From assembly GCA_018268415.1 (NCBI GenBank), contig JAFDWO010000118.1, positions 1 through 55,412 on the forward strand: 55,412 bases of DNA, in the 5' to 3' direction. Every line of letters starts with the position of its first letter. Position 1 is the first letter of the stretch. The notes under the pieces were generated by a model. The model ran no database searches. It was not told the origin of the DNA and was given only the letters and a program-made list of their open reading frames with translations. Made by a program: the position numbers and the translations under genes. Origin of the DNA: Actinomycetota bacterium. Lineage in GTDB: Bacteria; Actinomycetota; Thermoleophilia; Solirubrobacterales; 70-9. Positions 25,201 through 33,146 of the stretch are shown piece after piece.

Positions 25201-26117
25201 GCGCCACCGCCGGTGCCGCGACCGCGCCCGCCGAGCCCCCCCGCGCCGGGGGACGCCGCATCGCCGGCGGGCTCCACGACGCCTTCAGCGGCTCGGGGGC
25301 GCGGTGGCTCCTGACTCCGCCGATCATCTTCCTCGGCCTGCTGTTGTTGGTGCCGCTCTTCTACCTGTTCGTGCTCGCCCTCGAACAGACCGGTGCCAAC
25401 AAGACCGGCATCGCCGAAGCGTTCGGTGACCACCTCTTCTGGGCGGCGATGTGGCGGACCTTCGTCCTCGCCGCGGTCGTCTCGCTGCTCACCCTCACCT
25501 TCGGCACGCTCTACGCCCTGGCGATCGCCGCCTCGCCGCGCTGGCTCGCGGTCGTCCTCCTGATCTTCCTCTTCACCATCTTCTGGACCTCGCTGCTGGT
25601 CCGCACCTACGGCTGGCTCCTGCTCGACCTGCCGCAGGGCGCGATCTACTGGGTGCTCCACGGTCTCGGCCTGCGGGACACGCCGCTGGAAATCTTCCAG
25701 ACCAACCTCGCCTCCTATCCGGCGATGGTCCACGTGATGCTCCCTTATGTAGTGCTGCCGGTCCTCGCCGGCACCCGCCAGCTCGACCCGATGCAGATCC
25801 GCGCGGCCCGGGTGCTCGGCGCCCGCCCGCCGCTGATCCTCTGGAAGGTGGTGCTGCCGGCGCTGCGGGCCGGGATGGCCGCGGGCGCGGTCCTCGTCTT
25901 CATCATGTCGCTCGGCTTCTACGTCACCCCGACCCTGCTCGGCTCGCAGACCAAGCCGCTGGTTGCCTCGATGATCGGCCACGACTTCAGCGTCCCCGGC
26001 GCCGCCCCGACCGCGGCGGCGATGAGCCTCGCCCTGCTGGCGGTGGTGGTCGTCGTCTACGTGATCGCCGACCGCATCTTCCGCGTCAGCGAGACCTGGA
26101 GCGCGGAGGGCGCATGA
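25197..26117 (+). CDS. ABC transporter permease 1 (PotB-like)
   Basis: A 306-residue inner-membrane permease with about six helices; the first is TPPIIFLGLLLLVPLFYLFV. The EAA-type cytoplasmic loop is MQIRAARVLGARPPLILWKV. It pairs with permease 2 to form the channel for the cargo of the binding proteins. The long Ala/Pro N-terminal extension is common in actinobacterial homologues. Overlaps at both ends show a tightly coupled operon of permease-permease-ATPase. Confidence 0.9.
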   Translation: MSATAGAATAPAEPPRAGGRRIAGGLHDAFSGSGARWLLTPPIIFLGLLLLVPLFYLFVLALEQTGANKTGIAEAFGDHLFWAAMWRTFVLAAVVSLLTLTFGTLYALAIAASPRWLAVVLLIFLFTIFWTSLLVRTYGWLLLDLPQGAIYWVLHGLGLRDTPLEIFQTNLASYPAMVHVMLPYVVLPVLAGTRQLDPMQIRAARVLGARPPLILWKVVLPALRAGMAAGAVLVFIMSLGFYVTPTLLGSQTKPLVASMIGHDFSVPGAAPTAAAMSLALLAVVVVVYVIADRIFRVSETWSAEGA

Positions 26118-26947
26118 ACCAGGAACTCAAGCTCGGCCTCGGCATCTCGCGGGGCGCCTTCGTCGTCCTCGGGATCATCCTCGGCATCTTCCTGATCCTG
26201 CCGTTGCTGGTCATCGTGCCGACCTCGTGGACGGCGGGCCAGCTGGTCGAATTCCCGCCGCACGGCTTCTCGCTGCAGTGGTACGAATCGGCGCTGGAAA
26301 CGCCGATGTGGACGGAATCGTTCCTCGTCTCCCTGCAGGTGGCGTTCTTCGGCGCGATCATCGCCACCGTCCTCGGCACCGCTGTCGCCCTCGGCATGCG
26401 CCGGCTGGTGCGCGGGCGCGGCACCCGCGCCGCGCAGAGCCTCTTCATCCTGCCGCTGGCGATTCCTTACGTCTCCTACGCTCTCGGCCTGTACCAGCTG
26501 TTCACGAAACTCCCGTCGACCCTGAACGAAACGCTGATCCCGCTGATCCTCGCCGAGTCGGTGATCGCGATGCCGCTGGTCTACGTGGTGATCGCCGGGT
26601 CGCTCGCCAACGTCGACCCGAAACTCGGGCGGGCGGCCTCGACGATGGGCGCCCGCTGGCCGACGATCCTCTGGCGGATCGACCTGCCGCTGGTGAAGCT
26701 GGGGGTCGTCGCCGCCTTCATCTTCTCCTTCGCGACGATCTTCGACGAGGCGACCCTGGCCCTGTTCCTGGCCCCGGTCACCGAAGTCACCCTTGCCCAG
26801 CAGCTCTACCGCTCGGCCTCGGAATCGATTGCGCCGACCCTTTCCGCCGTCTCCACGATGATCACCCTGTTGGCGATCCTCGTGCTCGGAGTCGGGACCA
26901 TCATCAGCCGTCGCCGTGTCGGCTCCACCCAAGGAGGTGAGGCATGA
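26114..26947 (+). CDS. ABC transporter permease 2 (PotC-like)
   Basis: A 277-residue permease. Helix 1 is FVVLGIILGIFLILPLLVIV and the EAA loop is LGRAASTMGARWPTILWRI. GFSLQWYESAL after helix 1 is a usual PotC/PotI-type feature. ATG 26114 overlaps the permease 1 stop; the stop overlaps the ATPase start. An AAGGAGG ribosome site for the ATPase lies inside the 3' end. Confidence 0.9.
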   Translation: MNQELKLGLGISRGAFVVLGIILGIFLILPLLVIVPTSWTAGQLVEFPPHGFSLQWYESALETPMWTESFLVSLQVAFFGAIIATVLGTAVALGMRRLVRGRGTRAAQSLFILPLAIPYVSYALGLYQLFTKLPSTLNETLIPLILAESVIAMPLVYVVIAGSLANVDPKLGRAASTMGARWPTILWRIDLPLVKLGVVAAFIFSFATIFDEATLALFLAPVTEVTLAQQLYRSASESIAPTLSAVSTMITLLAILVLGVGTIISRRRVGSTQGGEA

Positions 26948-28023
26948 GCGTTGCGCTCAGCCTTGAAGACGTCCGTGTCCACCTGGGCGGCAACGAGATC
27001 CTCTGCGGGGTCTCGCTCGACGTCGCGCCCGGTGAGTTCCTCACCCTGCTCGGACCGTCGGGATCCGGCAAGACGACGACGCTGAACGTCATTGCCGGGC
27101 TGGTCGAGAGCAGTGGCGGCCACGTCCGCTTCAACGGCGAGGCGGTCGACAAGCGGCCGTCGCACTCGCGTGACATCGGCCTCGTCTTCCAGTCCTACGC
27201 GCTCTTCCCGCACATGACTGTGGGTGAGAACGTCGCCTTCCCGCTGCGCACCCGCAAGGTGCCGAAGGCGGAGCGCGGTCCGATCGTCGACCGCATGCTC
27301 GACCTGGTGCAGCTGCCGGGGACGACGAAGCGCAAGGTCGCCTCGCTGTCCGGCGGCCAGCAACAACGGATCGCGCTCGCCCGGGCGCTGGCCCCCTCGC
27401 CCAGCGTGCTGCTGCTCGACGAGCCGATGGCGGCGCTGGACAAGCAGCTGCGTGAGGCGATGCAGATCGAACTGAAGCGGATCCACGAGGAGGTGGGCGT
27501 CACCACCGTCGCGGTCACCCATGATCAGACCGAGGCGATGACGATGTCGGACCGCGTGGCGATCATGCGCGACGGCCTGCTCGAGCAGATCGGCTCACCG
27601 GAGGAGCTCTACCAGCAGCCCGCGACCCTGTTCGCGGCACGCTTCCTCGGCGAGGCGAACCTGATCCCGGTCAGCGGCGGGCGCCTCGAGGGCTTCGGCA
27701 GCGAGAGCGCCAAACCCTCAGGGACCGCGATCCTGCGGCCGGAGGACTTCGCCCTCGCCGACGCCGACACGACGCTGCCGTCGATCTCGGTGAAAGTGAT
27801 CACCGCCAGCTACCAGGGCAGCCGTTACCGGCTCGACGTCGACCGCGGCCCCGGCTGTGAGCCGATGATCGTGACCCTGCCGCCGACCACCGAGCCCGCC
27901 TCGATCGCCCCCGGCTCGGACCTGCGGCTCGCCCTCGGCGATCCGCAGAACGTGCACGTGGTGGAGGAAGAGGCGTCCGCCGAGCCGCCGCTCGTCTCCG
28001 CCGATCTGGTCGCCCAGGCGTGA
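26944..28023 (+). CDS. ABC transporter ATP-binding protein (PotA-like)
   Basis: A 359-residue ATPase with Walker A GPSGSGKTT, Q-loop VFQSYALFPHM, signature LSGGQQQRIALARAL, Walker B VLLLDEP and H-loop TVAVTHDQTEAM. The C-terminal part from about 235 is a TOBE regulatory domain. It drives import through the two permeases. The family usually serves spermidine/putrescine, ferric iron or related small cations; given the surroundings the cargo may be an amine or amide (inference). It overlaps the next gene by 4 bp. Confidence 0.93.
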   Translation: MSVALSLEDVRVHLGGNEILCGVSLDVAPGEFLTLLGPSGSGKTTTLNVIAGLVESSGGHVRFNGEAVDKRPSHSRDIGLVFQSYALFPHMTVGENVAFPLRTRKVPKAERGPIVDRMLDLVQLPGTTKRKVASLSGGQQQRIALARALAPSPSVLLLDEPMAALDKQLREAMQIELKRIHEEVGVTTVAVTHDQTEAMTMSDRVAIMRDGLLEQIGSPEELYQQPATLFAARFLGEANLIPVSGGRLEGFGSESAKPSGTAILRPEDFALADADTTLPSISVKVITASYQGSRYRLDVDRGPGCEPMIVTLPPTTEPASIAPGSDLRLALGDPQNVHVVEEEASAEPPLVSADLVAQA

Positions 28024-29030
28024 TCGAGACCGTCCTCGGACCCGTCCCGGCCGAGCGGCTGGGCCGGGTCTCCATGCACGACCACCTGCTCACCGACGCG
28101 CGGATGCTGTTCGCGCCCGCGGCGACCGCGCCGCCTGACGGCGAGGCGGTGACGATCGGCAACCTCGGCTACCTGCGCTGGAACATGCTGGCGATCGAGG
28201 ACAACCTGGTCCTCGACGACGCGGAGCTGGCAGCCGCCGAACTGGCCCGGGCCGGGGAGCTCGGCCTCGGCACGCTCGTCGACCTGACCTCCTGGGGCCT
28301 CGGCCCGAGCCCGGCGCAGCTGCCGGAGATCGCCCGCGCCGCCGGGGTCAACGTGGTCGCCGGCTGCGGTGTCTACCTCGACCGGCCCCACCCGGAATGG
28401 ATCGCGTCGCAATCGGTCGACGAGCTGGCCGCGAGCTTCCGGCGCGCGCTCGAAGAGGAGCTCGAGGAGGGCTGCGGGTTCCGGGCCGGCATCATCGGCA
28501 TCCTCGGCACCGGCGAGCCGATCACCGCCTCCGAGGAGCGCGTTCTGCGCGGTGCCGCCGCGGCGGCGGGCGAGAGCGGCGCGGCGATGACGGTGCGGCT
28601 GGACGGCAAGGCCCGGCGCGGGCTCGAGGTGCTGGAGCTGATCGCCGCCGCCGGCTGCCCGGCGGAGCAGGTGATCCTCGGCAACGTCGACGAGTACATC
28701 GACCTGCCCTATCACCGGGAGCTGGCCGCGACCGGCGCCACGCTGGAGTGGTGCTTCGGCAACGAGGCGCTGCTGCGGCCGGGAATGCGTGAGGCGTCCG
28801 ACGGCGAGCGGATCGACGCCTTGGTCGAGCTCCTCGGCGACCCCGGGATGGCGGACCGTTGTGTCCTCGGCGGGTCGGTGTGGACGAAGGTGCAGCTCGG
28901 TGCCTACGGCGGCTGCGGTTACGAGCACGTCCTGCGCAACGTGGTCCCTGCCCTTCAGGACGGTGGGGTCTCGGATGCCGCGGTCGAGGCGATGCTCGTC
29001 TCGAACCCGGCGCGCCTGCTCGATCGTTGA
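28020..29030 (+). CDS. phosphotriesterase-family protein with degenerate metal site
   Basis: A 336-residue TIM-barrel protein, GTG start inside the ATPase stop. It aligns by eye with the intact paralogue at 50880 (GGCGYEHVLRNVVPAL against GGCGYEHLFRRVQPAL). H20-x-H22 is kept, but the later metal ligands are changed: GEIGT to GILGT, IHLSW to VRLDG, SHLDER to NVDEY and GCDIW to GGSVW. It is probably not a normal binuclear hydrolase. It may be a binding or regulatory protein for the transporter, or use a different chemistry. Its last 76 bp overlap the convergent MFS gene. Confidence 0.78.
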   Translation: MIETVLGPVPAERLGRVSMHDHLLTDARMLFAPAATAPPDGEAVTIGNLGYLRWNMLAIEDNLVLDDAELAAAELARAGELGLGTLVDLTSWGLGPSPAQLPEIARAAGVNVVAGCGVYLDRPHPEWIASQSVDELAASFRRALEEELEEGCGFRAGIIGILGTGEPITASEERVLRGAAAAAGESGAAMTVRLDGKARRGLEVLELIAAAGCPAEQVILGNVDEYIDLPYHRELAATGATLEWCFGNEALLRPGMREASDGERIDALVELLGDPGMADRCVLGGSVWTKVQLGAYGGCGYEHVLRNVVPALQDGGVSDAAVEAMLVSNPARLLDR

Positions 29031-30208
29031 CCGCCGCCGCCCACCACGAGGGCGGCGGCCACGAGCTGGAGGGCGGCCGCCACGGCGAAGGTGCCGGCGC
29101 TGCCGATCGCGCCGACCAGGACCCCGCCGAGGATCGAGCCGGTCGCGATCCCGGCGTCCATGAAGCCGGAGAAGATCCCGACGCCGCTGCCGCGCTCCTC
29201 CGGGCGCAGGCGTTCGGTCGCCAGTAGGGCGAGGGCGGGGTAGAGGGGCGCAAAGCCGAGCCCGAGGAGGAACGCCCCGGCGGCGCCCGCGGCGAAGGTT
29301 CCCGCCATCGCCAGCGTCAGCAGGCCCGCCCCGACCACCAGGAGCGACAGCGCGGCGACCGGTGCCGGCCCGCGCCGGTCGACCCAGCGGGCCAGCGCCA
29401 GGCGGGCGCCGATCACGCTGATCGCGAACACCGTGTAGACGCTGACCGCGCCGGTCACGCCGCTCGGCGCGAGGCCGCGCGCTTCGAGGTGGACGATCAG
29501 AAAGGTGGTCACCGCGCCCTCGCCCGCCCAGGCGATCAGCGAGGCGGTGCCCGGCCGGGCGATCATCTTCAGCAGGTGGATCGGGTGGCGGGGCGGCCGC
29601 GTCTCCTCGACCTGGATCTGCGGGGCATGGGCTCGCGTGGAGCAGAGGGCGGCGGCGATGGCGATTCCGCAGCAGCCGATCCACAGCCCCGGGTAGCCGC
29701 CCAGCGCGATCAGCGCCTGGCCGACCTGGGGGCCGATCGCGATCCCGGCCCAGATGCTGACGCCGAAGATGCCGAGCGCGTGGCCGCGTCGCTCGAGCGG
29801 CACCAGGCCGATCACCCAGGCCGTGAGGGCGGTGTTGACGGCGCCGCCCGCGACGCCGCTGACGAGGCGCCCGGCGGCCCCCGCCGCGACGCTCGTGGCG
29901 ACCAGCAGGATCAGCATCCCGAGTGCCATCACGAGGGCGCCGAGGGTGCTCATCGGGCGCATCCCGTAACGGTCGCCGAGGCGTCCCAGCAGCGGCCGCA
30001 TGACGATCGCGGCGACCGAGGAGGAGCCGACGAGGATCCCGACCGTGCCCGCCGAGGCGTGCAGGTCGTCGAGGGCGTAACGGGCGAGCAGGGGCGCGAC
30101 CGCGCCACTGACCATCATCAGTAGGGCGGAAGCGGCGAAGATCCACCAGAAATCGCGCCCGAGGTCAGATCCGCCCGAGTTTGGATCGCGTCTAAAAGTA
30201 ATGGACAC
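28955..30208 (-). CDS. MFS transporter
   Basis: A 417-residue protein with about twelve helices and the loop motif GRLGDRYGMRPM after helix 2; helix 1 is FWWIFAASALLMMVSGAVAP. It uses a GTG start within a cluster of GGATCC-like boxes and is divergent from the class V aminotransferase gene. The 3' end overlaps the phosphotriesterase-like gene tail to tail. It is related in type to the MFS at 20373; its substrate is unknown. Confidence 0.85.
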   Translation of the reverse strand: MSITFRRDPNSGGSDLGRDFWWIFAASALLMMVSGAVAPLLARYALDDLHASAGTVGILVGSSSVAAIVMRPLLGRLGDRYGMRPMSTLGALVMALGMLILLVATSVAAGAAGRLVSGVAGGAVNTALTAWVIGLVPLERRGHALGIFGVSIWAGIAIGPQVGQALIALGGYPGLWIGCCGIAIAAALCSTRAHAPQIQVEETRPPRHPIHLLKMIARPGTASLIAWAGEGAVTTFLIVHLEARGLAPSGVTGAVSVYTVFAISVIGARLALARWVDRRGPAPVAALSLLVVGAGLLTLAMAGTFAAGAAGAFLLGLGFAPLYPALALLATERLRPEERGSGVGIFSGFMDAGIATGSILGGVLVGAIGSAGTFAVAAALQLVAAALVVGGGGQRSSRRAGFETSIASTAASETPPS

Positions 30209-30250
30209 ACCCTAAAAGGAAGTGGATCCATCTGGATATACTTCGGATCC
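30203..30250. promoter_or_regulatory. triple boxes, locus 7 (MFS/aminotransferase V)
   Basis: GGACAC at about 30203, GGATCC at 30224 and GGATCC at 30245 run at 21-bp steps. The first overlaps the MFS start codon (minus strand) and the second overlaps the GTG of the plus-strand gene. TATACT lies between boxes two and three. Positions may be off by one base. Confidence 0.65.
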
Positions 30251-31484
30251 CTTGCAATCCAAGCGGTCCATACAAACGGCGATCGAGGCCGACCGGTCGA
30301 GCCCTGCCTCGATCAGCGTCGAGGTCGAGCGGGCGCGCACCGCCCTCGGCTCGAAGGGGTCGGCACGCCACCACCTGAACGCGGCCGGCTCGGCCCTGCC
30401 GACCTCGACCACGCTGCGGGCGGTGATCGACCACCTCGTGCTCGAAGCCGAGATCGGCGGCTATGAGGCCAGCGCCGCCGCCCGGCCCCGACTCGAGGCA
30501 GTCTATGCGGCGGCCGGGGATCTGATCGGCGCGCCCGCCGAGGACATCGCCCTGGTCGAGAGCGCCACGGTCGGTTGGCGGCGCGCCGTCGACGCGATGC
30601 GGCTGGCGGCCGGGGACCGGGTGGTCGCGACGCGGACCACCTACGTCTCCTCGGCGCTGCAGCTACTGGAGCTGGAACGCTCGGGCGTCGACATCGACGT
30701 CGTCGCCGACGACCCCGACGGCCGGCTGGACCTCGACGCACTGGAGGCGGCGCTTGACGTGCCCGCCGCGCTCCTCGCGGCCACCCACGTTCCGACCGCC
30801 TCCGGCCGGGTCGAGCCGGTGGTCGAGATCGGTGCGCTCGCCGACGCCGCCGGCGTCCCCTTCCTCCTCGACGCGACCCAGTCCGTCGGCCAGCTTCCGG
30901 TCGACGTCGGCGAGATCCGTTGTGACGCTCTGGTCACCACCGGCCGCAAGTTCCTCCGCGCGCCGCGCGGCACCGGCTTCCTCTATGTCTCCCAGGAAAT
31001 GCTCGACCGCCTCCGCCCCAGCGCCCCCGACGTGCGCGGCGCGCTCTGGTCGAGCGAACACGATTTCGAGCTCGCCGAGACCGCCCGCCGCTTCGAGACC
31101 TGGGAGGCCGCCCACGCCCTGCGCCTCGGCCTCGGCGTCGCCCTGGTGGAGGCGAAGGAGACCGGCATCGAGGCGATCTCCGCCCACGTCAGCACCCTCT
31201 CCGCCCGCCTCCGCGCCCGCCTCTCCGAGGAAGTCGCGGGAGTCCGGATCGCCGACCCCCCCGGCTCCGCCAGTGGCATCGTCACCTTCGTCATCGAAGG
31301 CGAGGACCCCCAACGGACCCAGGAGCGCCTCGCCGAGGGCGGCTGCGACACCGTCGTCGTCCCCGCCTCCCACGGCCTCTGGGAAATGCAGCCTCGCGGC
31401 CTCAGCGGTGTGGTCCGAGCGTCGTTCCACGTCTACAACGGCGAGGACGACATCGACGCGGTGATCGAGACCCTGCGCGGGTAG
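30222..31484 (+). CDS. class V PLP aminotransferase (cysteine desulfurase/epimerase fold)
   Basis: A protein of about 420 residues. ARHHLNAAGSALPTSTTLRA near the start is like the isopenicillin N epimerase and EgtE group; FLLDATQSVGQLPVDV holds the PLP Asp; the Schiff-base Lys is in TTGRKFLRAPRGTGFLYV. The C-terminal part has VVPASHGLWEMQPRG. The annotated GTG start overlaps a GGATCC box and the first 35 or so residues lack family resemblance, so translation may begin further in. It may act as a C-S lyase or aminotransferase. It stands alone, followed by repeat island R3. Confidence 0.82.
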   Translation: MDPSGYTSDPLQSKRSIQTAIEADRSSPASISVEVERARTALGSKGSARHHLNAAGSALPTSTTLRAVIDHLVLEAEIGGYEASAAARPRLEAVYAAAGDLIGAPAEDIALVESATVGWRRAVDAMRLAAGDRVVATRTTYVSSALQLLELERSGVDIDVVADDPDGRLDLDALEAALDVPAALLAATHVPTASGRVEPVVEIGALADAAGVPFLLDATQSVGQLPVDVGEIRCDALVTTGRKFLRAPRGTGFLYVSQEMLDRLRPSAPDVRGALWSSEHDFELAETARRFETWEAAHALRLGLGVALVEAKETGIEAISAHVSTLSARLRARLSEEVAGVRIADPPGSASGIVTFVIEGEDPQRTQERLAEGGCDTVVVPASHGLWEMQPRGLSGVVRASFHVYNGEDDIDAVIETLRG

Positions 31485-31730
31485 CCCGTCCCGGGCCGAG
31501 GGCAGCCGTCACAGGGACGGGAGGAGTAGGACTTACGTGATCGGCTCCCTCGGGGAGTTGGATCCAGGACGCAAGGGCCGTGACGAAGATGTCGGGAACG
31601 TCACGCCCCCGCGCACCTCCTGACGCATTCCGGCCCGGAACAGAAAGGCCCCGGGAAGCGCGGTCGACCTAACCCACCTATAAGGCCGGTTAGGTCGACC
31701 GCACTTCCCCGAGTCAGCTCGGGCTACGGG
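31485..31730. repeat. repeat island R3
   Basis: Contains CACAGGGACGGGAGG, the module GTGACGAAGATGTCGGGAAC plus GTCAC (matched in R6 at 55214), and palindrome about 31660-31703 with GCGGTCGACCTAACC and GGTTAGGTCGACCGC arms, a relative of the R1 palindrome. No gene is visible. It separates two convergent genes. Confidence 0.8.
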
Positions 31731-33146
31731 CTAGATGGTTGGGCGGCGGTTGGCGAAGCCGGTCAGGGACTCGATCCCCGCGGCGACGTTCAGCAGCGCC
31801 AGCTCCTCCTGGTGGCGGCCGACCAGTTGCAGGCCGACCGGGAGGCCGTCGGCGGAGAAGCCGCCGGGGAGGGAGAGGGCGGGGTGGGCGGTGACGGTGA
31901 CGCGGCAGGCGAGACGCTGCCACTCGAAATAGCGGTCGAAGTTGGTGTCGGCCACCTTGGTCGGCCAGGCGGTGGCGGTGGGGACCGAGACCAGGGGCGT
32001 GGAGGGGAGGGCGAGGACGTCGTATTCGCCGAGGAGGCGGGCGGTGCCGCGGAAGATGTCGGTGCGCAGGGCGAGGCCGCGGACGATCTCGTCGGCGGTG
32101 AGGCCGCGGCCTTGGTCGACGTTGCGGGCGAGATCACGACGGACGTCGGCGCGGTGGGCGTCGACCAGGGCGCCGGCGGATTCGACGAAGCCGAGCATCT
32201 CGACGATCTCCCAGCACTCGTCCGCCTGCTCGAAGAAGGTGGGCTCGATCTCCTCGACCTCGGCGCCCGCCCCGGCCAGGAGCTCGATCGTCTCGCCGAG
32301 CACCCGGCTCACCTCCGGGTCGACCGGCAGGCCGCCGCCGGTCGGGCTCCAGGCGATCCGCAGGCCCTCGATCGCGGCCGGGCGGACGTCGGCGAACCGG
32401 GCCGGGTCCTCGTCGATCGAGAGCGGCGCGCGCGGGTCGGCTCCGGCCAGCGCAGAGAGGAGCAGGCCGGCGTCGGCGGCATCGCGGGCGAGCGGGCCGA
32501 GCACCGCGTGCGGGCTCCAGGCGTCCCCGCGCCGACCGGAGGCGACGCGGCCCGGCGAGGGGCGCAGGCCGACCAGGTTGCAGAAGGCGGCCGGGTAACG
32601 GATCGAGCCGCCACTGTCGGAGCCGTCGGCGAACGGGAGCATCCCGGCCGCGACCGCCGACCCGGCGCCGCCGCTCGACCCACCGGCGTTCTTACGCCGG
32701 TTCCAGGGGTTGGAGGTCGGTCCGAAGATGCCGTTGTAGGTGAGGGTGCCGAGGCCGTGCTCGGGCGTGTTCGTCTTGCCGACGAAGATCGCCCCGGCGG
32801 CGCGGAGGCGCTCCGCCAGCAGGCTGTCGGCCGTGGCAGGGGGCGCGTCGACGTAGGCGACCGACCCGTGCGTGGTCCGCAGCCCGGCGACGTCCATCAG
32901 GTCCTTCACCGCGATCGGCAGGCCGTGGATCGGCCCCAGCGGGGCACCCGAGGCGACCGCCTCGTCCGCCGCCTCGGCGGCCGCCAGCGCCTCGACGCGG
33001 GGGACCTTGGTGGTGATCGCGTTGAGCTTCCCGTCGACCTCGTCGATGCGGTCGAGGAAGGCGCCGACGACCTCGACCGAGGAGAGCTCGCGATCGCGGA
33101 TCGCGGCGGCGAGCTCGCGGGCGGGCCGATAACAGAGGTCGTTCAT
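31731..33146 (-). CDS. amidase (amidase-signature family)
   Basis: A 471-residue amidase. The catalytic Lys is in GLPIAVKDLMD (about K81), the cis-Ser lies in NAGGSSGGAGSAVA and the nucleophile Ser in GSDSGGSIRYPAAF. Gly/Ser-rich spacing and length are normal. It hydrolyses an unknown amide to acid plus ammonia or amine. ATG 33146 overlaps the GMC gene stop (ATGA). It is the last gene of a three-gene minus-strand operon with the amidohydrolase and the GMC oxidoreductase. Confidence 0.92.
   Translation of the reverse strand: MNDLCYRPARELAAAIRDRELSSVEVVGAFLDRIDEVDGKLNAITTKVPRVEALAAAEAADEAVASGAPLGPIHGLPIAVKDLMDVAGLRTTHGSVAYVDAPPATADSLLAERLRAAGAIFVGKTNTPEHGLGTLTYNGIFGPTSNPWNRRKNAGGSSGGAGSAVAAGMLPFADGSDSGGSIRYPAAFCNLVGLRPSPGRVASGRRGDAWSPHAVLGPLARDAADAGLLLSALAGADPRAPLSIDEDPARFADVRPAAIEGLRIAWSPTGGGLPVDPEVSRVLGETIELLAGAGAEVEEIEPTFFEQADECWEIVEMLGFVESAGALVDAHRADVRRDLARNVDQGRGLTADEIVRGLALRTDIFRGTARLLGEYDVLALPSTPLVSVPTATAWPTKVADTNFDRYFEWQRLACRVTVTAHPALSLPGGFSADGLPVGLQLVGRHQEELALLNVAAGIESLTGFANRRPTI

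Noticed and set aside
27056..27075. GGATCC in the ATPase gene as another operator.
   Set aside because: It encodes the Walker A loop and has no partner hexamer 21 bp away.
31558..31566. TTGGATCC in island R3 as a further paired-box locus.
   Set aside because: Nothing like the partner hexamer lies 21 bp to either side and no gene starts nearby.
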